Assembly (NCBI RefSeq): GCF_007954265.1
Contig: NZ_VOLS01000002.1
Coordinates: 80,968-144,967, forward strand
DNA from: Colwellia sp. C1TZA3
Lineage (GTDB): Bacteria; Pseudomonadota; Gammaproteobacteria; Enterobacterales; Alteromonadaceae
Direction: 5' to 3'
Length of the DNA stretch: 64,000 nt
Below the pieces are notes generated by a model. That model was not told where the DNA came from and did no database searches. It worked only from the letters and a program-made list of their open reading frames with translations. The stretch's first letter is position 1; each line of letters starts with the position of its first letter. This document shows positions 49,486-61,885 of this stretch, piece by piece. Both the position numbers and the translations under genes were made by a program.

Positions 49486-49863
49486 GCTCTAAGGTTTAAG
49501 CTCTAACAGTTGTTTAGCACATTAACGTGCTTTCATACGCATGTGAACGTATTCTTACCGACAGGGATGTCGGTATTTGCAGCCATTTAAATAAATAATC
49601 GATTATTCTAAACTGGCTTAAATCTCTAATGCTTTTAATGACATGTGGTAGGTGTTTAGGATGGGCTGCTTTTGTTAATTTAAATAATTCACTGGTATTA
49701 ATTTCTGTCTGAAACAAAGAAATGACGGTTATTTTTCAACATAAAAAAACCGAGCAAGCTCGGTTTTTTGTTATTACTTAATTGGCGTTAACTAAATCTT
49801 AATTATAAAAGCAGCTCTTTTAACATAATACTAAAGCGCTTTTAAAACTGAAATAATTAATTT
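49486..49863. other. 378-bp gap between clpA and infA, hairpins only
   Basis: It contains a small perfect hairpin (TACCGACA/TGTCGGTA at about 49555-49574), a weaker one just before it (AGCAC/GTGCT) and the terminator at 49744-49769. Many gammaproteobacteria have a tRNA-Ser gene near here; I see no tRNA cloverleaf. A 67-codon minus-strand frame at 49514-49717 has no recognisable content. Confidence 0.55.
49744..49769. terminator. Terminator downstream of infA
   Basis: AAAAAACCGAGC and GCTCGGTTTTTT form a perfect 12-bp stem around AA. The symmetry allows use from both sides. Confidence 0.92.
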
Positions 49864-50166
<303 letters not shown>

Positions 50167-50868
50167 TTATTTATTTACGGTTTTCCATTGATTTTCGACC
50201 AATATTTGATGGGGATGGTAACGGTTTTTGTAATTCATTTTACTACATTGCTCTATTTGATAACCGAGGTAGAGAAATTCTCGATTAAGTTGATCTGCAA
50301 TTTCAATTTGTTTTAAAATTGAAAAAACACCCAACCCGTGTTTCCTATAGTCTGGGTGGTAAAAGGTATAAACTGCCGATAAGCCACTAGGAATATCATC
50401 TGTTACCGCAACACTGATTAATACCTGGTCATGCCAAACTTCAATGTAGTACTGCTCAGTAATGTGGTTATGGGTAAAACTTTGAAATTGTTCAGCCGAT
50501 GCTGGGAACATACTGCCATCGTGATGGATAGTATTAATATATTGTTCATATAGTGGATAGTAGCTGTCTTTGACTGTTTTACTTAACGTAACCTTAAAGA
50601 GCTGATTGCTTTTTAATAAGCGTTTTTGGCTTTTTGATGGGATAAAATCTTGCACTGGCACACGTAACGACTGACATGCTTGGCAAGCAACACAATGGGG
50701 GCGATAAATATCATTACCACTGCGCCTAAAACCTTGCTGCATTAGCCAGCCATAATGTTCACGATCATGTAGAATATCATCAACAGCAATTAATAATCGC
50801 TCTTCCTGTTCAGGCAGGTAATTACAAGGAAACGACTTTGTAATGCCTAGCTTATAATTTAAACTCAT
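50167..50868 (-). CDS. bpt: Aspartate/glutamate leucyltransferase (Bpt)
   Basis: About 233 residues. It transfers leucine from Leu-tRNA to proteins with N-terminal Asp or Glu, making them ClpS substrates. '[19 protein letters not shown]' opens the protein; '[17 protein letters not shown]' carries the conserved cysteines near residue 65; '[16 protein letters not shown]' and '[16 protein letters not shown]' follow. I choose the ATG at 50868 because family members begin here; an in-frame ATG at 50922 would add 18 unconserved residues. Only a weak TAGGTAA ribosome site is seen, so the start is not certain. Confidence 0.93.
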   Translation of the reverse strand: MSLNYKLGITKSFPCNYLPEQEERLLIAVDDILHDREHYGWLMQQGFRRSGNDIYRPHCVACQACQSLRVPVQDFIPSKSQKRLLKSNQLFKVTLSKTVKDSYYPLYEQYINTIHHDGSMFPASAEQFQSFTHNHITEQYYIEVWHDQVLISVAVTDDIPSGLSAVYTFYHPDYRKHGLGVFSILKQIEIADQLNREFLYLGYQIEQCSKMNYKNRYHPHQILVENQWKTVNK

Positions 50869-51055
50869 TAATGATTTACCTATAACTAAATTTTCTGATG
50901 AAATATTATCATTGCACAGCAATGTGACTTAACCATTATAGCAATTTTGCTGCCTAGTGATGGCAAAATATAATACCTAAGAGATTAAACAATTGACCAC
51001 AAGTCAACGAGCATAAGCAGTTAAACTTAAGATCGAGTTAAGATAATCGTTTGTA

Positions 51056-51766
51056 TTAGGCTAAAGTGAGAGTTCTAGGTTGCCAAAAGTTGGCCGGTGG
51101 TATAATTGCTTTTGCAGCGACTTGCTGGGTGATAAATTGTTCTCTTGATACTTCAATACAACCCATTGAGGCTAAAAAAGGGTTCAAAATTTGACAATCA
51201 ATAAGCTCAATATCTAGTGATTTGAGTAAGCTAGCTAAATAGACTAATGCTACTTTTGAAGCATTGCTTTGTTGATAAAACATTGATTCACCAGAAAAAT
51301 AACCGTTAACAGCGACACCATACAAGCCCCCGACTAATTGTTCATTTTGCCAGACTTCAATCGAGTGAGCTTTACCTTGAGCATGGAGCTTTTTATAAGC
51401 AGATAACATAGGATTGACAATCCAAGTCTCCTCACAGCGAAAGGGCGCATCAGCACATAGTTCGATAACCTGCTTGAAATCTTGATTGAGTGTTACGCTA
51501 AAAAGCTCACGCTTAAGGACTTTTTGTAGGGTTTTATTAATATTAAGCTGGGCAATATTAATAAGCGCTCGTGGGTTGGGACTCCACCACATAACGGGGT
51601 CACCATCACTGAACCAAGGGAAAATACCCAATTGATAGGCTTGGATAATTCGCTCGGGTGATAAATCATCGCCGAAAGCAAGTAAGCCGTTAGGTTCATC
51701 TAAAGCGCTAGATAAATCAGGAAAAGTCGAGCTATTCGAAGATAACCAAGGAATAGCTCGGTTCAT
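51056..51766 (-). CDS. aat: Leucyl/phenylalanyl-tRNA-protein transferase
   Basis: A 236-residue enzyme that adds Leu or Phe to proteins with N-terminal Lys or Arg. 'GLLAFGDDLSPERIIQAYQL' near residue 27, 'GIFPWFSDGDPVMWWSPNPR' and 'EVWQNEQLVGGLYGVAVNGY' with 'FSGESMF' are family signatures. It starts 3 bp after the trxB stop codon, so the two are co-transcribed, with bpt and infA probably following. Confidence 0.97.
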   Translation of the reverse strand: MNRAIPWLSSNSSTFPDLSSALDEPNGLLAFGDDLSPERIIQAYQLGIFPWFSDGDPVMWWSPNPRALINIAQLNINKTLQKVLKRELFSVTLNQDFKQVIELCADAPFRCEETWIVNPMLSAYKKLHAQGKAHSIEVWQNEQLVGGLYGVAVNGYFSGESMFYQQSNASKVALVYLASLLKSLDIELIDCQILNPFLASMGCIEVSREQFITQQVAAKAIIPPANFWQPRTLTLA

Positions 51767-51769
51767 TAA

Positions 51770-52732
<963 letters not shown>

Positions 52733-52902
52733 CTACTCCAAAAAATAAAATATGTTAATGTCTTGATAGTTGGGATTCTAAGTGAATATCTCAAGAGAGC
52801 AACAAAGAAATAATTATAATTAATAACTGATTTTGTAAAACGGTCAGGCTATTTTTACAAATAGGCGCATAGCTGTGTAATATTGGCGCTATTAAAGCCA
52901 CT

Positions 52903-52940
52903 CATAAAAAACAAAAAAGCCGCTAATAATTAGCGGCTTT
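52903..52940 (-). terminator. Terminator, probably of ald
   Basis: AAAGCCGCTAA and TTAGCGGCTTT form a perfect 11-bp stem around TAA. On the minus strand the stem is followed by TTTTTTGTTTTTT, so it serves leftward transcription coming from ald. A MITE-like element separates it from the ald stop codon. Confidence 0.85.
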
Positions 52941-52949
52941 GAGCATGTT

Positions 52950-53111
52950 ATACCAATTTGATTAATTAAGTGATCACCTTTTTCATGAGGAAAAATGGAT
53001 AAATACAAGGCATAAAACTTAGTCAGTAGTTATTCACCTTATAAATTTTATAACGCTGTAGTTATTCCTTTTAACCATTAAAAATGAGCAGGTAATTAAT
53101 CAACTTGGTAT
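52950..53111. mobile_element. MITE-like element of a related type (162 bp)
   Basis: ATACCAATTTGATTAATTA (52950-52968) and TAATTAATCAACTTGGTAT (53093-53111) are inverted repeats with one mismatch in 19. The interior has no open frame and is unlike the 159-bp family. The ends resemble both that family and the IS630-type end at 63790. It lies between ald and its likely terminator. Confidence 0.8.
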
Positions 53112-53125
53112 TATCTAAGTAAAGC

Positions 53126-54247
53126 CTATAACGTTGCTAAAGCTGCTTCAGGAGCGATGTACTCATAACCTAGTACATCAGCAACAGGTTTATAAGTGAT
53201 TTTCCCACCTAAAACATTTAAACCAGCCATTAAGTGCACATCGTCAAGCATCGCTTGCTTAGCACCCTTATTTGCCAAGGTAACAGTAAATGGCATAGTC
53301 GCATTGGTTAAAGCCATAGTTGATGTTCTTGCCACGCCACCAGGCATGTTTGCGACACAGTAATGAACAACACCATCAACCATATAGGTTGGGTTTTGAT
53401 GAGTCGTTGCCTTAGACGTTTCAAAACAACCACCTTGGTCGATAGCCACGTCAACAATAACCGCGCCTTTTTTCATCATCTTAATGTGCTGTGCAGTGAC
53501 CAACTTAGGTGCTGCTGCACCTGGGATCAATACCGCACCAATAACTAAGTCGGCTTCAACAATAAGCTGGTCCATAGCATCAGCGGTTGAGTAAACTGTT
53601 TTTAAGCGGCCATCAAATTCTGTGTCTAACTGACGAAGACGAGGTAAAGAGCGATCTAAAATAGTCACGTCAGCGCCCATGCCAATGGCCATACGTGCTG
53701 CTTGAGTACCAACAACGCCACCACCAACAATAAGTACTTTTGCTGGAGCAACACCAGGTACACCACCTAATAATGCACCTAAACCACCTTGTGCTTTTTC
53801 TAATGCGTGCGCACCCGCTTGAATAGACATACGGCCAGCCACTTCAGACATCGGTGCTAAAAGGGGTAAGCCACCGCCCTGTTGAGTCACTGTTTCGTAG
53901 GCAATACAAGTAGCACCGGAAGCGACAAGTAGCTCTGTTTGCTTTGGATCTGGGGCTAAATGTAAGTAAGTAAATAGCACTTGGCCAGGGCGTAGCATTT
54001 TACATTCGTTAGATTGTGGCTCTTTTACTTTGATGATCATGTCAGCACTGGCGAAAATCTCCGCCGCTGAATCAATAATTTTTGCACCGGCGGTAATGTA
54101 TTGCTCATTATCAAAACCGATCTCTGCACCACCATTATGTTCAACGATAACCTTGTGGCCATTAACCACTAATTCTTTAACACCTGCTGGAGTTAGCCCA
54201 ATACGGTATTCGTGATTTTTTATTTCTTTAGGTACACCAATAATCAT
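53126..54247 (-). CDS. ald: Alanine dehydrogenase
   Basis: A 373-residue NAD-dependent enzyme interconverting alanine and pyruvate plus ammonia. 'GVPKEIKNHEYRIGLTPAG' opens it; 'MIIKVKEPQ' carries the catalytic lysine region, the Rossmann fold is 'VLIVGGGVVGTQAARMAIGM' near residue 170, and 'VANMPGGVARTSTMALTNAT' is near 300. It is divergent from an Lrp-type regulator gene across 122 bp, a common pairing in which the regulator senses alanine or leucine. Confidence 0.97.
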   Translation of the reverse strand: MIIGVPKEIKNHEYRIGLTPAGVKELVVNGHKVIVEHNGGAEIGFDNEQYITAGAKIIDSAAEIFASADMIIKVKEPQSNECKMLRPGQVLFTYLHLAPDPKQTELLVASGATCIAYETVTQQGGGLPLLAPMSEVAGRMSIQAGAHALEKAQGGLGALLGGVPGVAPAKVLIVGGGVVGTQAARMAIGMGADVTILDRSLPRLRQLDTEFDGRLKTVYSTADAMDQLIVEADLVIGAVLIPGAAAPKLVTAQHIKMMKKGAVIVDVAIDQGGCFETSKATTHQNPTYMVDGVVHYCVANMPGGVARTSTMALTNATMPFTVTLANKGAKQAMLDDVHLMAGLNVLGGKITYKPVADVLGYEYIAPEAALATL

Positions 54248-54369
54248 AGTTTTATCTCTGCTGTAAAATATGGAGCTAGTATAGTGGCTTTATAGCGGAT
54301 TAACCTGTCGTTTTTCACACTAAACTAGGATATAATTCTGTTAATCCTTTATTTTATAGCGAATTATAT

Positions 54370-54852
54370 ATGAGTTCATCACCAGTTAAAAAAATTGATC
54401 GCATAGATAAAAATATTTTAACCGAACTACAAAAAAATGGCCGTTTATCTAATATTGAACTGTCAAAAAGGGTTGGTTTAAGCGCAACTCCCTGCTTAGA
54501 ACGAGTAAAACGACTGGAAAACGACCGCTTTATTCTCGGTTATCAAGCGATACTAAATCCACAAAAATTAGACGCCGCGTTATTGGTCATTGTTGAAATC
54601 ACCCTAACCAAAACCAGTCCAGATGTATTTGATGACTTTTCCAAAGCGGTTCATGAATTAGATGTTATTCAGGAATGTCATTTGGTTTCAGGAGATTTTG
54701 ATTTTTTATTGAAAACACGTGTGGCTGATATGGCCGCTTATCGTGAGTTACTCGGTAATACTTTATTAAGATTGCCTGCGGTGAGTGAAAGTAGAACTTA
54801 TGTTGTGATGGAAGAGGTGAAATCGTCAAATCTTTTGCCAATAAAACGCTAA
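54370..54852 (+). CDS. lrp: Leucine-responsive regulatory protein family (Lrp)
   Basis: A 160-residue Lrp/AsnC regulator. The N-terminal winged helix is 'IDKNILTELQKNGRLSNIEL' with 'RVGLSATPCLERVKRLE' (about residues 12-50); the C-terminal RAM ligand domain follows ('VIVEITLTKTSP', 'ECHLVSGDFDFLLKTRVADM'). The sequence is close to global Lrp. In many gammaproteobacteria lrp precedes ftsK, as here, and ald is divergent. Confidence 0.95.
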   Translation: MSSSPVKKIDRIDKNILTELQKNGRLSNIELSKRVGLSATPCLERVKRLENDRFILGYQAILNPQKLDAALLVIVEITLTKTSPDVFDDFSKAVHELDVIQECHLVSGDFDFLLKTRVADMAAYRELLGNTLLRLPAVSESRTYVVMEEVKSSNLLPIKR

Positions 54853-54927
54853 TGTTCGGTATTACGTTTTATTCATCGCTAATATTTGGTATTTTAACCT
54901 TAACATAATGATAATTTTTTCAAGAGT

Positions 54928-57516
54928 GTGCATTTGTCTTCTCCATCTCCAAAATTAAATGGCGTTCAACGTCTTCTCGAAGCAGGGCTTTTAGTCTTTT
55001 GCGTTTTCGCCATGTTTATTATGTTAGCACTCTTTAGTTTTGATCCCGCAGATCCCGGCTGGTCACAAACGGGTTATCAAAACTCTGTGCGTAATTTAGG
55101 TGGCGCGGTAGGTGCTTACTTGTCTGATTTGTTATTAAACCTGTTCGGTTTAGTTGCCTACAGTTTACCCTTTGTTATCGCCATTACCGGTTGGCTACTA
55201 TTTCAAAAATATCACCAATTAATCCGATTAGATTACCTAACACTTGGTTTAAAATTTATTGGTTTTATCTTGTTTTATATCGGCGTAACCTCGATTGCGA
55301 GTATGAATTTTGACGATGTTTTTTACTTCTCTGCTGGCGGTATTTTAGGTGATGTTTTGAGTAATTCACTCTTACCATACTTATCATTTATTGGTAGCAC
55401 CTTGTTATTTGTTACATTTTGCGGTTCAGGATTTGTCTTGCTAACAGGAATCTCTCTACTTAAGGCTATCGACAGAGTAGGGGAGTGCGCCATTAACGCC
55501 ATTGAATACAGCTTAACGATACCTGCGCTGATCAAACAACATTTAGGCACCAGGCCTGAACAAGAGATCAAAGTACCAGCATCTAATGACACTGAACAAG
55601 GGTTCAAAGCACCAGCATTTAATGATACTGAACAAGCGTCACAAAATTTAAATACTGCAAGTAATAGTGTTAATAGTGACAGCGATAGTAGTGTCACTGA
55701 GCATTATATTGCTTTTGAACCAGAGCCTGAAGAAGTAAAAAAAGCCCTGGAGACCATCAGTGATACTGAATACGAGAGTATTTTTGCGAAAAGTGATGAC
55801 GACATTGCCTATAACACCCGCGAAAAAGAGCCCTATGTCGATATCGACGAGTTAATGGGCGAGCCGCTAGCAATGAATGTGCAAGAGCATGTTAGCGAAG
55901 ATGAAATCGCAGCGGCATTTGAGCCAGTTGAAAAAATTATTGTTGAAGAGCCAAGCACATTACATGACAAAATTTATCAGCAATTAGAAAATGATAAGCC
56001 CGCAGAGCCCAATCATCATGACATGCCGTCATTAGATTTGTTAGATCGTACCGACAGGGTCAAAAATCCGATTGATCAAGAACAACTCGACCTAGTTTCT
56101 CGCTTAGTGGAAGCAAAGCTTATTGAGTTTGGCATTAAAGCCGAAGTGGTAGGTGTTTTTCCAGGCCCGGTTATTACCCGTTTTGAATTAAACTTAGCAC
56201 CGGGTGTTAAGGCCAGTAAAATTACCAACTTATCGAAAGATTTAGCCCGTTCGTTATCAGCCAAAAGTGTTCGTGTAGTAGAAGTTATCGAAGGTAAATC
56301 AGTTATTGGTATTGAATTACCTAATAAACATCGCGAAACCGTATTCTTTGCGGATGTGATTGCTTGCGATAAGTTTGCCAACTCAAAATCAAATTTAGCT
56401 ATGGCGATTGGTAGTGATATATCTGGCGAACCTGTGATTGCTGATCTAGCGAAAATGCCGCATTTATTAGTGGCAGGTACTACAGGATCGGGTAAATCTG
56501 TTGCGGTAAATACCATGATTGTCAGTATTTTATACAAATCTTCGCCTGAAGACGTCCGCATGATCATGATCGACCCTAAACAAGTTGAATTATCAGTTTA
56601 TGACGGTATTCCTCATCTACTCTCTGAAGTGGTCACTGACATGAAAGAAGCCGCTAATGCACTGCGTTGGTGTGTGGGTGAAATGGAGCGTCGTTATCAA
56701 TTAATGTCAAAACTTGGGGTGAGAAATCTCAAAGGCTATAATGACAAAGTCGCTAAGGCGATTGCTGAAGGCGAGCCCCTGATTGACCCTTTATGGCAAG
56801 CCAGTGATGCATTTACGCAAACACCACCAACATTAAGTAAATTACCCTCAATAGTCATTATCGTCGACGAATTTGCCGACATGATGATGATAGTGGGTAA
56901 GAAAGTAGAAGAACTTATAGCGCGCATAGCACAAAAAGCCCGTGCTGCAGGTATCCACTTAATTTTAGCTACGCAACGACCATCGGCTGATGTTATTACC
57001 GGTTTAATCAAAGCCAATATCCCAACCCGTATGGCGCTGAGAGTACAATCTCGTATTGAATCTCGTATCATTTTAGATCAGCAAGGTGCTGATCAGTTAT
57101 TGGGTATGGGTGATATGTTTTATTTACCGCCAGGTGAAGCCGTGCCTATTCGGGTTCATGGTGCCTTTGTTGATGACCACGAAGTGCATGCGGTAGTCAA
57201 TGATTGGAAATCAAGAGCCGAACCTAATTATATCGAAGATATTTTGTCAGGCGGTGCAGACCAAGAAATACTCTTACCAGGTGAACAAGCAGACGCTGAT
57301 AGCGAAGAAGAACTCGATACCTTATATGATGAAGCCATCGCCTTTATCACTGAAAATGGCCGAGTGTCTATTTCCAGTATTCAACGTAAATTTAGAATTG
57401 GTTACAACCGTTCAGCCCGTATTGTAGAGCAAATGGAAGTACACGGTGTCGTAACCAAACCTGGCAACAATGGCGCACGAGAAATACTAGCGCCACCGCC
57501 AATTAAGGAACCTTAA
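54928..57516 (+). CDS. ftsK: DNA translocase FtsK
   Basis: An 862-residue motor that couples division to chromosome dimer resolution and segregation. The N-terminus has four to five membrane helices (about residues 20-190), then an acidic linker shorter than in E. coli. The RecA-like motor has Walker A 'AGTTGSGKSVAVNTMIV' and Walker B 'IVIIVDEFADMMM', and a C-terminal gamma winged helix ('RVSISSIQRKFRIGYNRSAR') reads KOPS sequences. The GTG at 54928 is kept, but AAGAG is better spaced for a TTG at 54934, two codons later, so the true start may be there. lolA begins 1 bp after the stop. Confidence 0.96.
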   Translation: MHLSSPSPKLNGVQRLLEAGLLVFCVFAMFIMLALFSFDPADPGWSQTGYQNSVRNLGGAVGAYLSDLLLNLFGLVAYSLPFVIAITGWLLFQKYHQLIRLDYLTLGLKFIGFILFYIGVTSIASMNFDDVFYFSAGGILGDVLSNSLLPYLSFIGSTLLFVTFCGSGFVLLTGISLLKAIDRVGECAINAIEYSLTIPALIKQHLGTRPEQEIKVPASNDTEQGFKAPAFNDTEQASQNLNTASNSVNSDSDSSVTEHYIAFEPEPEEVKKALETISDTEYESIFAKSDDDIAYNTREKEPYVDIDELMGEPLAMNVQEHVSEDEIAAAFEPVEKIIVEEPSTLHDKIYQQLENDKPAEPNHHDMPSLDLLDRTDRVKNPIDQEQLDLVSRLVEAKLIEFGIKAEVVGVFPGPVITRFELNLAPGVKASKITNLSKDLARSLSAKSVRVVEVIEGKSVIGIELPNKHRETVFFADVIACDKFANSKSNLAMAIGSDISGEPVIADLAKMPHLLVAGTTGSGKSVAVNTMIVSILYKSSPEDVRMIMIDPKQVELSVYDGIPHLLSEVVTDMKEAANALRWCVGEMERRYQLMSKLGVRNLKGYNDKVAKAIAEGEPLIDPLWQASDAFTQTPPTLSKLPSIVIIVDEFADMMMIVGKKVEELIARIAQKARAAGIHLILATQRPSADVITGLIKANIPTRMALRVQSRIESRIILDQQGADQLLGMGDMFYLPPGEAVPIRVHGAFVDDHEVHAVVNDWKSRAEPNYIEDILSGGADQEILLPGEQADADSEEELDTLYDEAIAFITENGRVSISSIQRKFRIGYNRSARIVEQMEVHGVVTKPGNNGAREILAPPPIKEP
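55567..55638 (+). repeat. 36-bp in-frame duplication in the FtsK linker
   Basis: Two adjacent 36-bp units encode IKVPASNDTEQG and FKAPAFNDTEQA. The duplication keeps the frame and lies in the disordered linker between membrane and motor domains. Confidence 0.9.
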
Positions 57517-57517
57517 C

Positions 57518-58216
57518 ATGCCAACCAAGATGAAATTAATAAAAAATGCTGTTGTTATCGCCGCACTATTTAGTACAGTATTATCAACCACTAGCTTTGC
57601 TACCAGTGCAGCGAACAACCTAAACAGCACAGCAAACAATACCGCTGTAAAAAAGGCTGATAATAGTAAAGGTGAATTAATGGCAAAGTTAGCCACCATT
57701 GAATTTTTCAGTGCTGAATTTAATCAGCAAATTTTTGATGAAGCGGGCAATGAATTACAACAAGGCAGTGGCTTACTTGCTGTTAGTAAACCCAACTTAG
57801 TTAACTGGCAAACCATCATGCCAGATGAATCACTGATTGTATCAGACGGTAAAAACCTGTGGTTTTATGACCCGTTTGTTGAACAGGTCAGTGTCTATAC
57901 CTTAGAAAGTGCGATAGCCAATACACCTATTTTATTGATCACCAGTACTGACGAGCAGCTATGGCAAGATTATAGCGTAAGACAGTTAGCAGATAACCGT
58001 TACTTGATTAGCGCTAACAATGAAAATGCTCGTGTTAAAAGCTTAGAATTAAGTTTTGTACAAAAACTTAACCACCTTGAACTCGCCGCGTTTAATATTC
58101 TTGATGCCACTGGGCAATTAAGTGTCATTACCCTGACACATCAAGATAAAGCGCCTAATGCGAGTTTATTTACGTTTTCTGTTCCCAAAGGTGTTTATTT
58201 AGATGATCAACGCTAA
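57518..58216 (+). CDS. lolA: Outer-membrane lipoprotein carrier LolA
   Basis: A 232-residue periplasmic chaperone that carries lipoproteins from LolCDE to LolB. A signal peptide ('[17 protein letters not shown]') is followed by '[20 protein letters not shown]', '[20 protein letters not shown]' and '[18 protein letters not shown]', the half-barrel strands of the family. AAGGAA precedes the ATG. It is tightly packed: 1 bp after ftsK and overlapping rarA by 14 bp. Confidence 0.95.
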   Translation: MPTKMKLIKNAVVIAALFSTVLSTTSFATSAANNLNSTANNTAVKKADNSKGELMAKLATIEFFSAEFNQQIFDEAGNELQQGSGLLAVSKPNLVNWQTIMPDESLIVSDGKNLWFYDPFVEQVSVYTLESAIANTPILLITSTDEQLWQDYSVRQLADNRYLISANNENARVKSLELSFVQKLNHLELAAFNILDATGQLSVITLTHQDKAPNASLFTFSVPKGVYLDDQR

Positions 58217-59558
58217 TGGTTCACTTGATCTAGGTTTTGCTGAAGACGACAGTTTTAAGCCTTTAGCTGCAAAATTAAGGCCTAAATCGCTCGCTGAATA
58301 TGAAGGCCAAGAACATATCTTAGCTAAAGGCATGCCATTACCTTTGGCTATTGAGCAAGGTAAAGTGCATTCCATTATATTTTGGGGCCCGCCAGGTACC
58401 GGTAAAACCACGATTGCAGAAATTATTGCTAATCATGCCAATGCCGATATTGAACGGGTTTCTGCCGTCACTTCAGGCATTAAAGATATACGTCAAGCGA
58501 TTGAAAATGCCAAAAGCCGTGCCACACATCAACAACGCAGAACGGTACTTTTTGTTGATGAAGTTCACCGTTTTAACAAAAGTCAGCAAGATGCTTTTTT
58601 GCCACATATTGAAGATGGCACTATCATTTTTATTGGTGCAACCACTGAAAACCCCGCTTTTGAACTTAATCAGGCGATATTATCGCGAGCCCGGGTTTAC
58701 ACCTTAAAAAAACTCAGTGAAAGCAACCTCAGTAATGTGTTGGCCCGTGCAGTAAGTTATCAAAAGCAAAGCTCAAGCTTTGATATTATTATTGATGAAG
58801 CAACCAAAAAGCAGCTTATTGCGTTGGCAAATGGTGATGCCCGTAGGTTACTTAACTTATTGGAAAACTGCTTAGAAATTACCAATGTTGAAAATAATCA
58901 ACAAGTACTCAATAAAGCACAGCTCATTCAGGTAGCGGGTAATAAAATTGCACTTTATGACAAAGGTGGTGATGCCTTTTATGATTTAATCAGCGCTTTT
59001 CATAAATCAGTTCGTGGCTCAGACCCTGATGCTGCATTGTACTGGTATGCCCGTATTTTAACCGGTGGTGGCGATGCGCTGTATGTTGCTCGTCGATTGT
59101 TAGCGATTGCCAGCGAAGATATCGGTAATGCCGATCCAAGGGCGATGCAATTAGCCCTAAACGCTTGGGATACTTTTCAGCGTGTTGGTCCAAGTGAAGG
59201 CGAGCGAGCAATTGCACAAGCTACGGTTTATATGGCTTTAGCGCCGAAAAGTAACGCCGTTTATACCGCATTCAATCAAGCAAAGGCCTTGGCTGCAGCA
59301 ACTAGCGAGCTTGACGTACCGCTGCATTTAAAAAATGCTACTAGCGCTATTACTAAAGCATTAGGGCACGGCGGAGAATATCGTTATGCGCATGACGAAG
59401 TCGGTGGTTTTGCTGCCGGCGAGAATTATTTTCCAGAAGCGATAGCGCAAACAACACTTTATCAACCCACGGATCGCGGATTAGAAAAGCAACTGCGTGA
59501 TAAGTTAAATTATTTAAACCAGTTAGACCAACAAAGTGACCAACGACGATATGACTAA
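58203..59558 (+). CDS. rarA: Replication-associated recombination protein A (RarA/MgsA)
   Basis: A 451-residue clamp-loader-like AAA+ ATPase that acts at stalled forks. Walker A '[14 protein letters not shown]' near residue 60, Walker B '[20 protein letters not shown]', sensor '[14 protein letters not shown]', and the C-terminal tetramerisation region ('[20 protein letters not shown]', '[14 protein letters not shown]'). AAAGGTG about 9 nt upstream supports the ATG. It overlaps lolA and crcB. Confidence 0.97.
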   Translation: MINANGSLDLGFAEDDSFKPLAAKLRPKSLAEYEGQEHILAKGMPLPLAIEQGKVHSIIFWGPPGTGKTTIAEIIANHANADIERVSAVTSGIKDIRQAIENAKSRATHQQRRTVLFVDEVHRFNKSQQDAFLPHIEDGTIIFIGATTENPAFELNQAILSRARVYTLKKLSESNLSNVLARAVSYQKQSSSFDIIIDEATKKQLIALANGDARRLLNLLENCLEITNVENNQQVLNKAQLIQVAGNKIALYDKGGDAFYDLISAFHKSVRGSDPDAALYWYARILTGGGDALYVARRLLAIASEDIGNADPRAMQLALNAWDTFQRVGPSEGERAIAQATVYMALAPKSNAVYTAFNQAKALAAATSELDVPLHLKNATSAITKALGHGGEYRYAHDEVGGFAAGENYFPEAIAQTTLYQPTDRGLEKQLRDKLNYLNQLDQQSDQRRYD

Positions 59559-59952
59559 TAGCCTAAGTAACTTTTCTTTATATCTATTTGTCGCCATAGG
59601 TGGTGCATTTGGTGCGAGCTTTCGATTTTATATTTCACAATTAATTTTAAATTGGCTCGGAAAAGGGTTCCCTTTTGCGACGCTGGCGGTTAATATTTTC
59701 GGCTCCCTAATTATGGGAACACTTTATGGGTTAATTGAACAAGGTGTTATTGAGGTTAGTATTTATCGAACACTTATTGGTATTGGCTTTTTAGGCGCAT
59801 TTACCACCTTTTCGACCTTCTCATTAGATACCTTGTTATTAATACAACAAGGCGACATATTTAAAGCGACAATAAACATATTACTTAATGTCAGTTTATG
59901 CATTTTTGCAGCGGCATTAGGTATGTATATTGTATCTATTTTTCACAAGTAA
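59551..59952 (+). CDS. crcB: Fluoride ion channel CrcB/Fluc
   Basis: A small membrane protein of about 133 residues with four helices that exports fluoride as an antiparallel dimer. '[13 protein letters not shown]', '[14 protein letters not shown]' (pore Asn) and '[17 protein letters not shown]' (sodium site and phenylalanine box) are present. I use the ATG at 59551, which overlaps the rarA stop, rather than an in-frame GTG at 59536; neither has a strong ribosome site. No fluoride riboswitch is seen, as expected for an internal gene of an operon. Confidence 0.93.
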   Translation: MTNSLSNFSLYLFVAIGGAFGASFRFYISQLILNWLGKGFPFATLAVNIFGSLIMGTLYGLIEQGVIEVSIYRTLIGIGFLGAFTTFSTFSLDTLLLIQQGDIFKATINILLNVSLCIFAAALGMYIVSIFHK

Positions 59953-59971
59953 ATAACAAAGAAAACACTGA

Positions 59972-61258
<1,287 letters not shown>

Positions 61259-61283
61259 TTAGTGTTAATAGAAGTTTTATAAT

Positions 61284-61315
61284 AAAATCCAATACGTAGT
61301 TATTGGATTTTTTTT
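61284..61315 (+). terminator. Terminator after serS
   Basis: AAATCCAATA and TATTGGATTT pair perfectly around a 6-nt loop and run into eight T. Confidence 0.9.
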
Positions 61316-61885
61316 ATCTTTTTTTCGACAAACTAAAGGCAAATTTTTATATAAATAGAGCGTGTTGGGAAAACCTGTAAACTATATTTTTTATGGTGTT
61401 TTAATTTATAGCAGAGATCACGCTAGCTACAAGTGCAAATGCCAGAGTAACTGTACTTGATAGGTCTCAGTGGTAATTTATCGCATTGACTCTATATTTT
61501 TTATCAGTTGATATGAAGGGAATTTGAAATTTATAGCAAATATTAAGAATATAGTTGGCAAAATTTTTAAACAGTAATGTTCACTATTTTGGCTTAAGTA
61601 CTTACCATAAATGTGTCTTATACCAGTTCCATTAAGTTTGTGATCTTGTTGTGCGCAGGAAAAATAATTCAAGGCAAGGCGCTCGATTGAGCAATAGCTG
61701 GCTATTGGGAGTGAGAGCAACACAGCCTTGAGCTATTTTAACTAGTACAAGTGAGCAATAACTTAATAGGATTGGTATTATGGCGCAGGTGATTAGCATT
61801 GGTTTTATTGACGGGTATTTTTGTACTTATCTAATTAAAGTTTTGTTAGAATTAGTTAATTTGAATTTAAGCAAGGGATCATGTT
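61316..61885. other. 570-bp gap between serS and the SulP gene
   Basis: It contains the third 159-bp MITE (61620-61778). Apart from that and the ribosome site before the SulP gene I see no gene or structured RNA. Confidence 0.6.
61620..61778. mobile_element. MITE-like element, copy C (159 bp)
   Basis: Its ends are ATACCAGTTCCATTAAGT and ACTTAATAGGATTGGTAT, and the interior is almost identical to copies A and B. The right end carries one extra substitution (GGG to AGG). Confidence 0.88.

Noticed and set aside
49514..49717. 67-codon minus-strand frame between clpA and infA
   Set aside because: It has no recognisable domain, no ribosome site and odd composition, and it overlaps hairpin-rich DNA. 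I do not call it a gene.
49486..49863. Possible tRNA-Ser gene in the clpA-infA gap
   Set aside because: No acceptor stem, T-loop or anticodon arm can be assembled; only simple hairpins are present.
50993..51007. TTGAC-N5-GTCAA, like a RutR box, upstream of bpt
   Set aside because: The spacing between half-sites is one base short and the inner bases do not match; the gene has no link to nucleosides.
61478..61723. 81-codon minus-strand frame before the SulP gene
   Set aside because: It is made largely of the 159-bp MITE, which is non-coding in its other copies.
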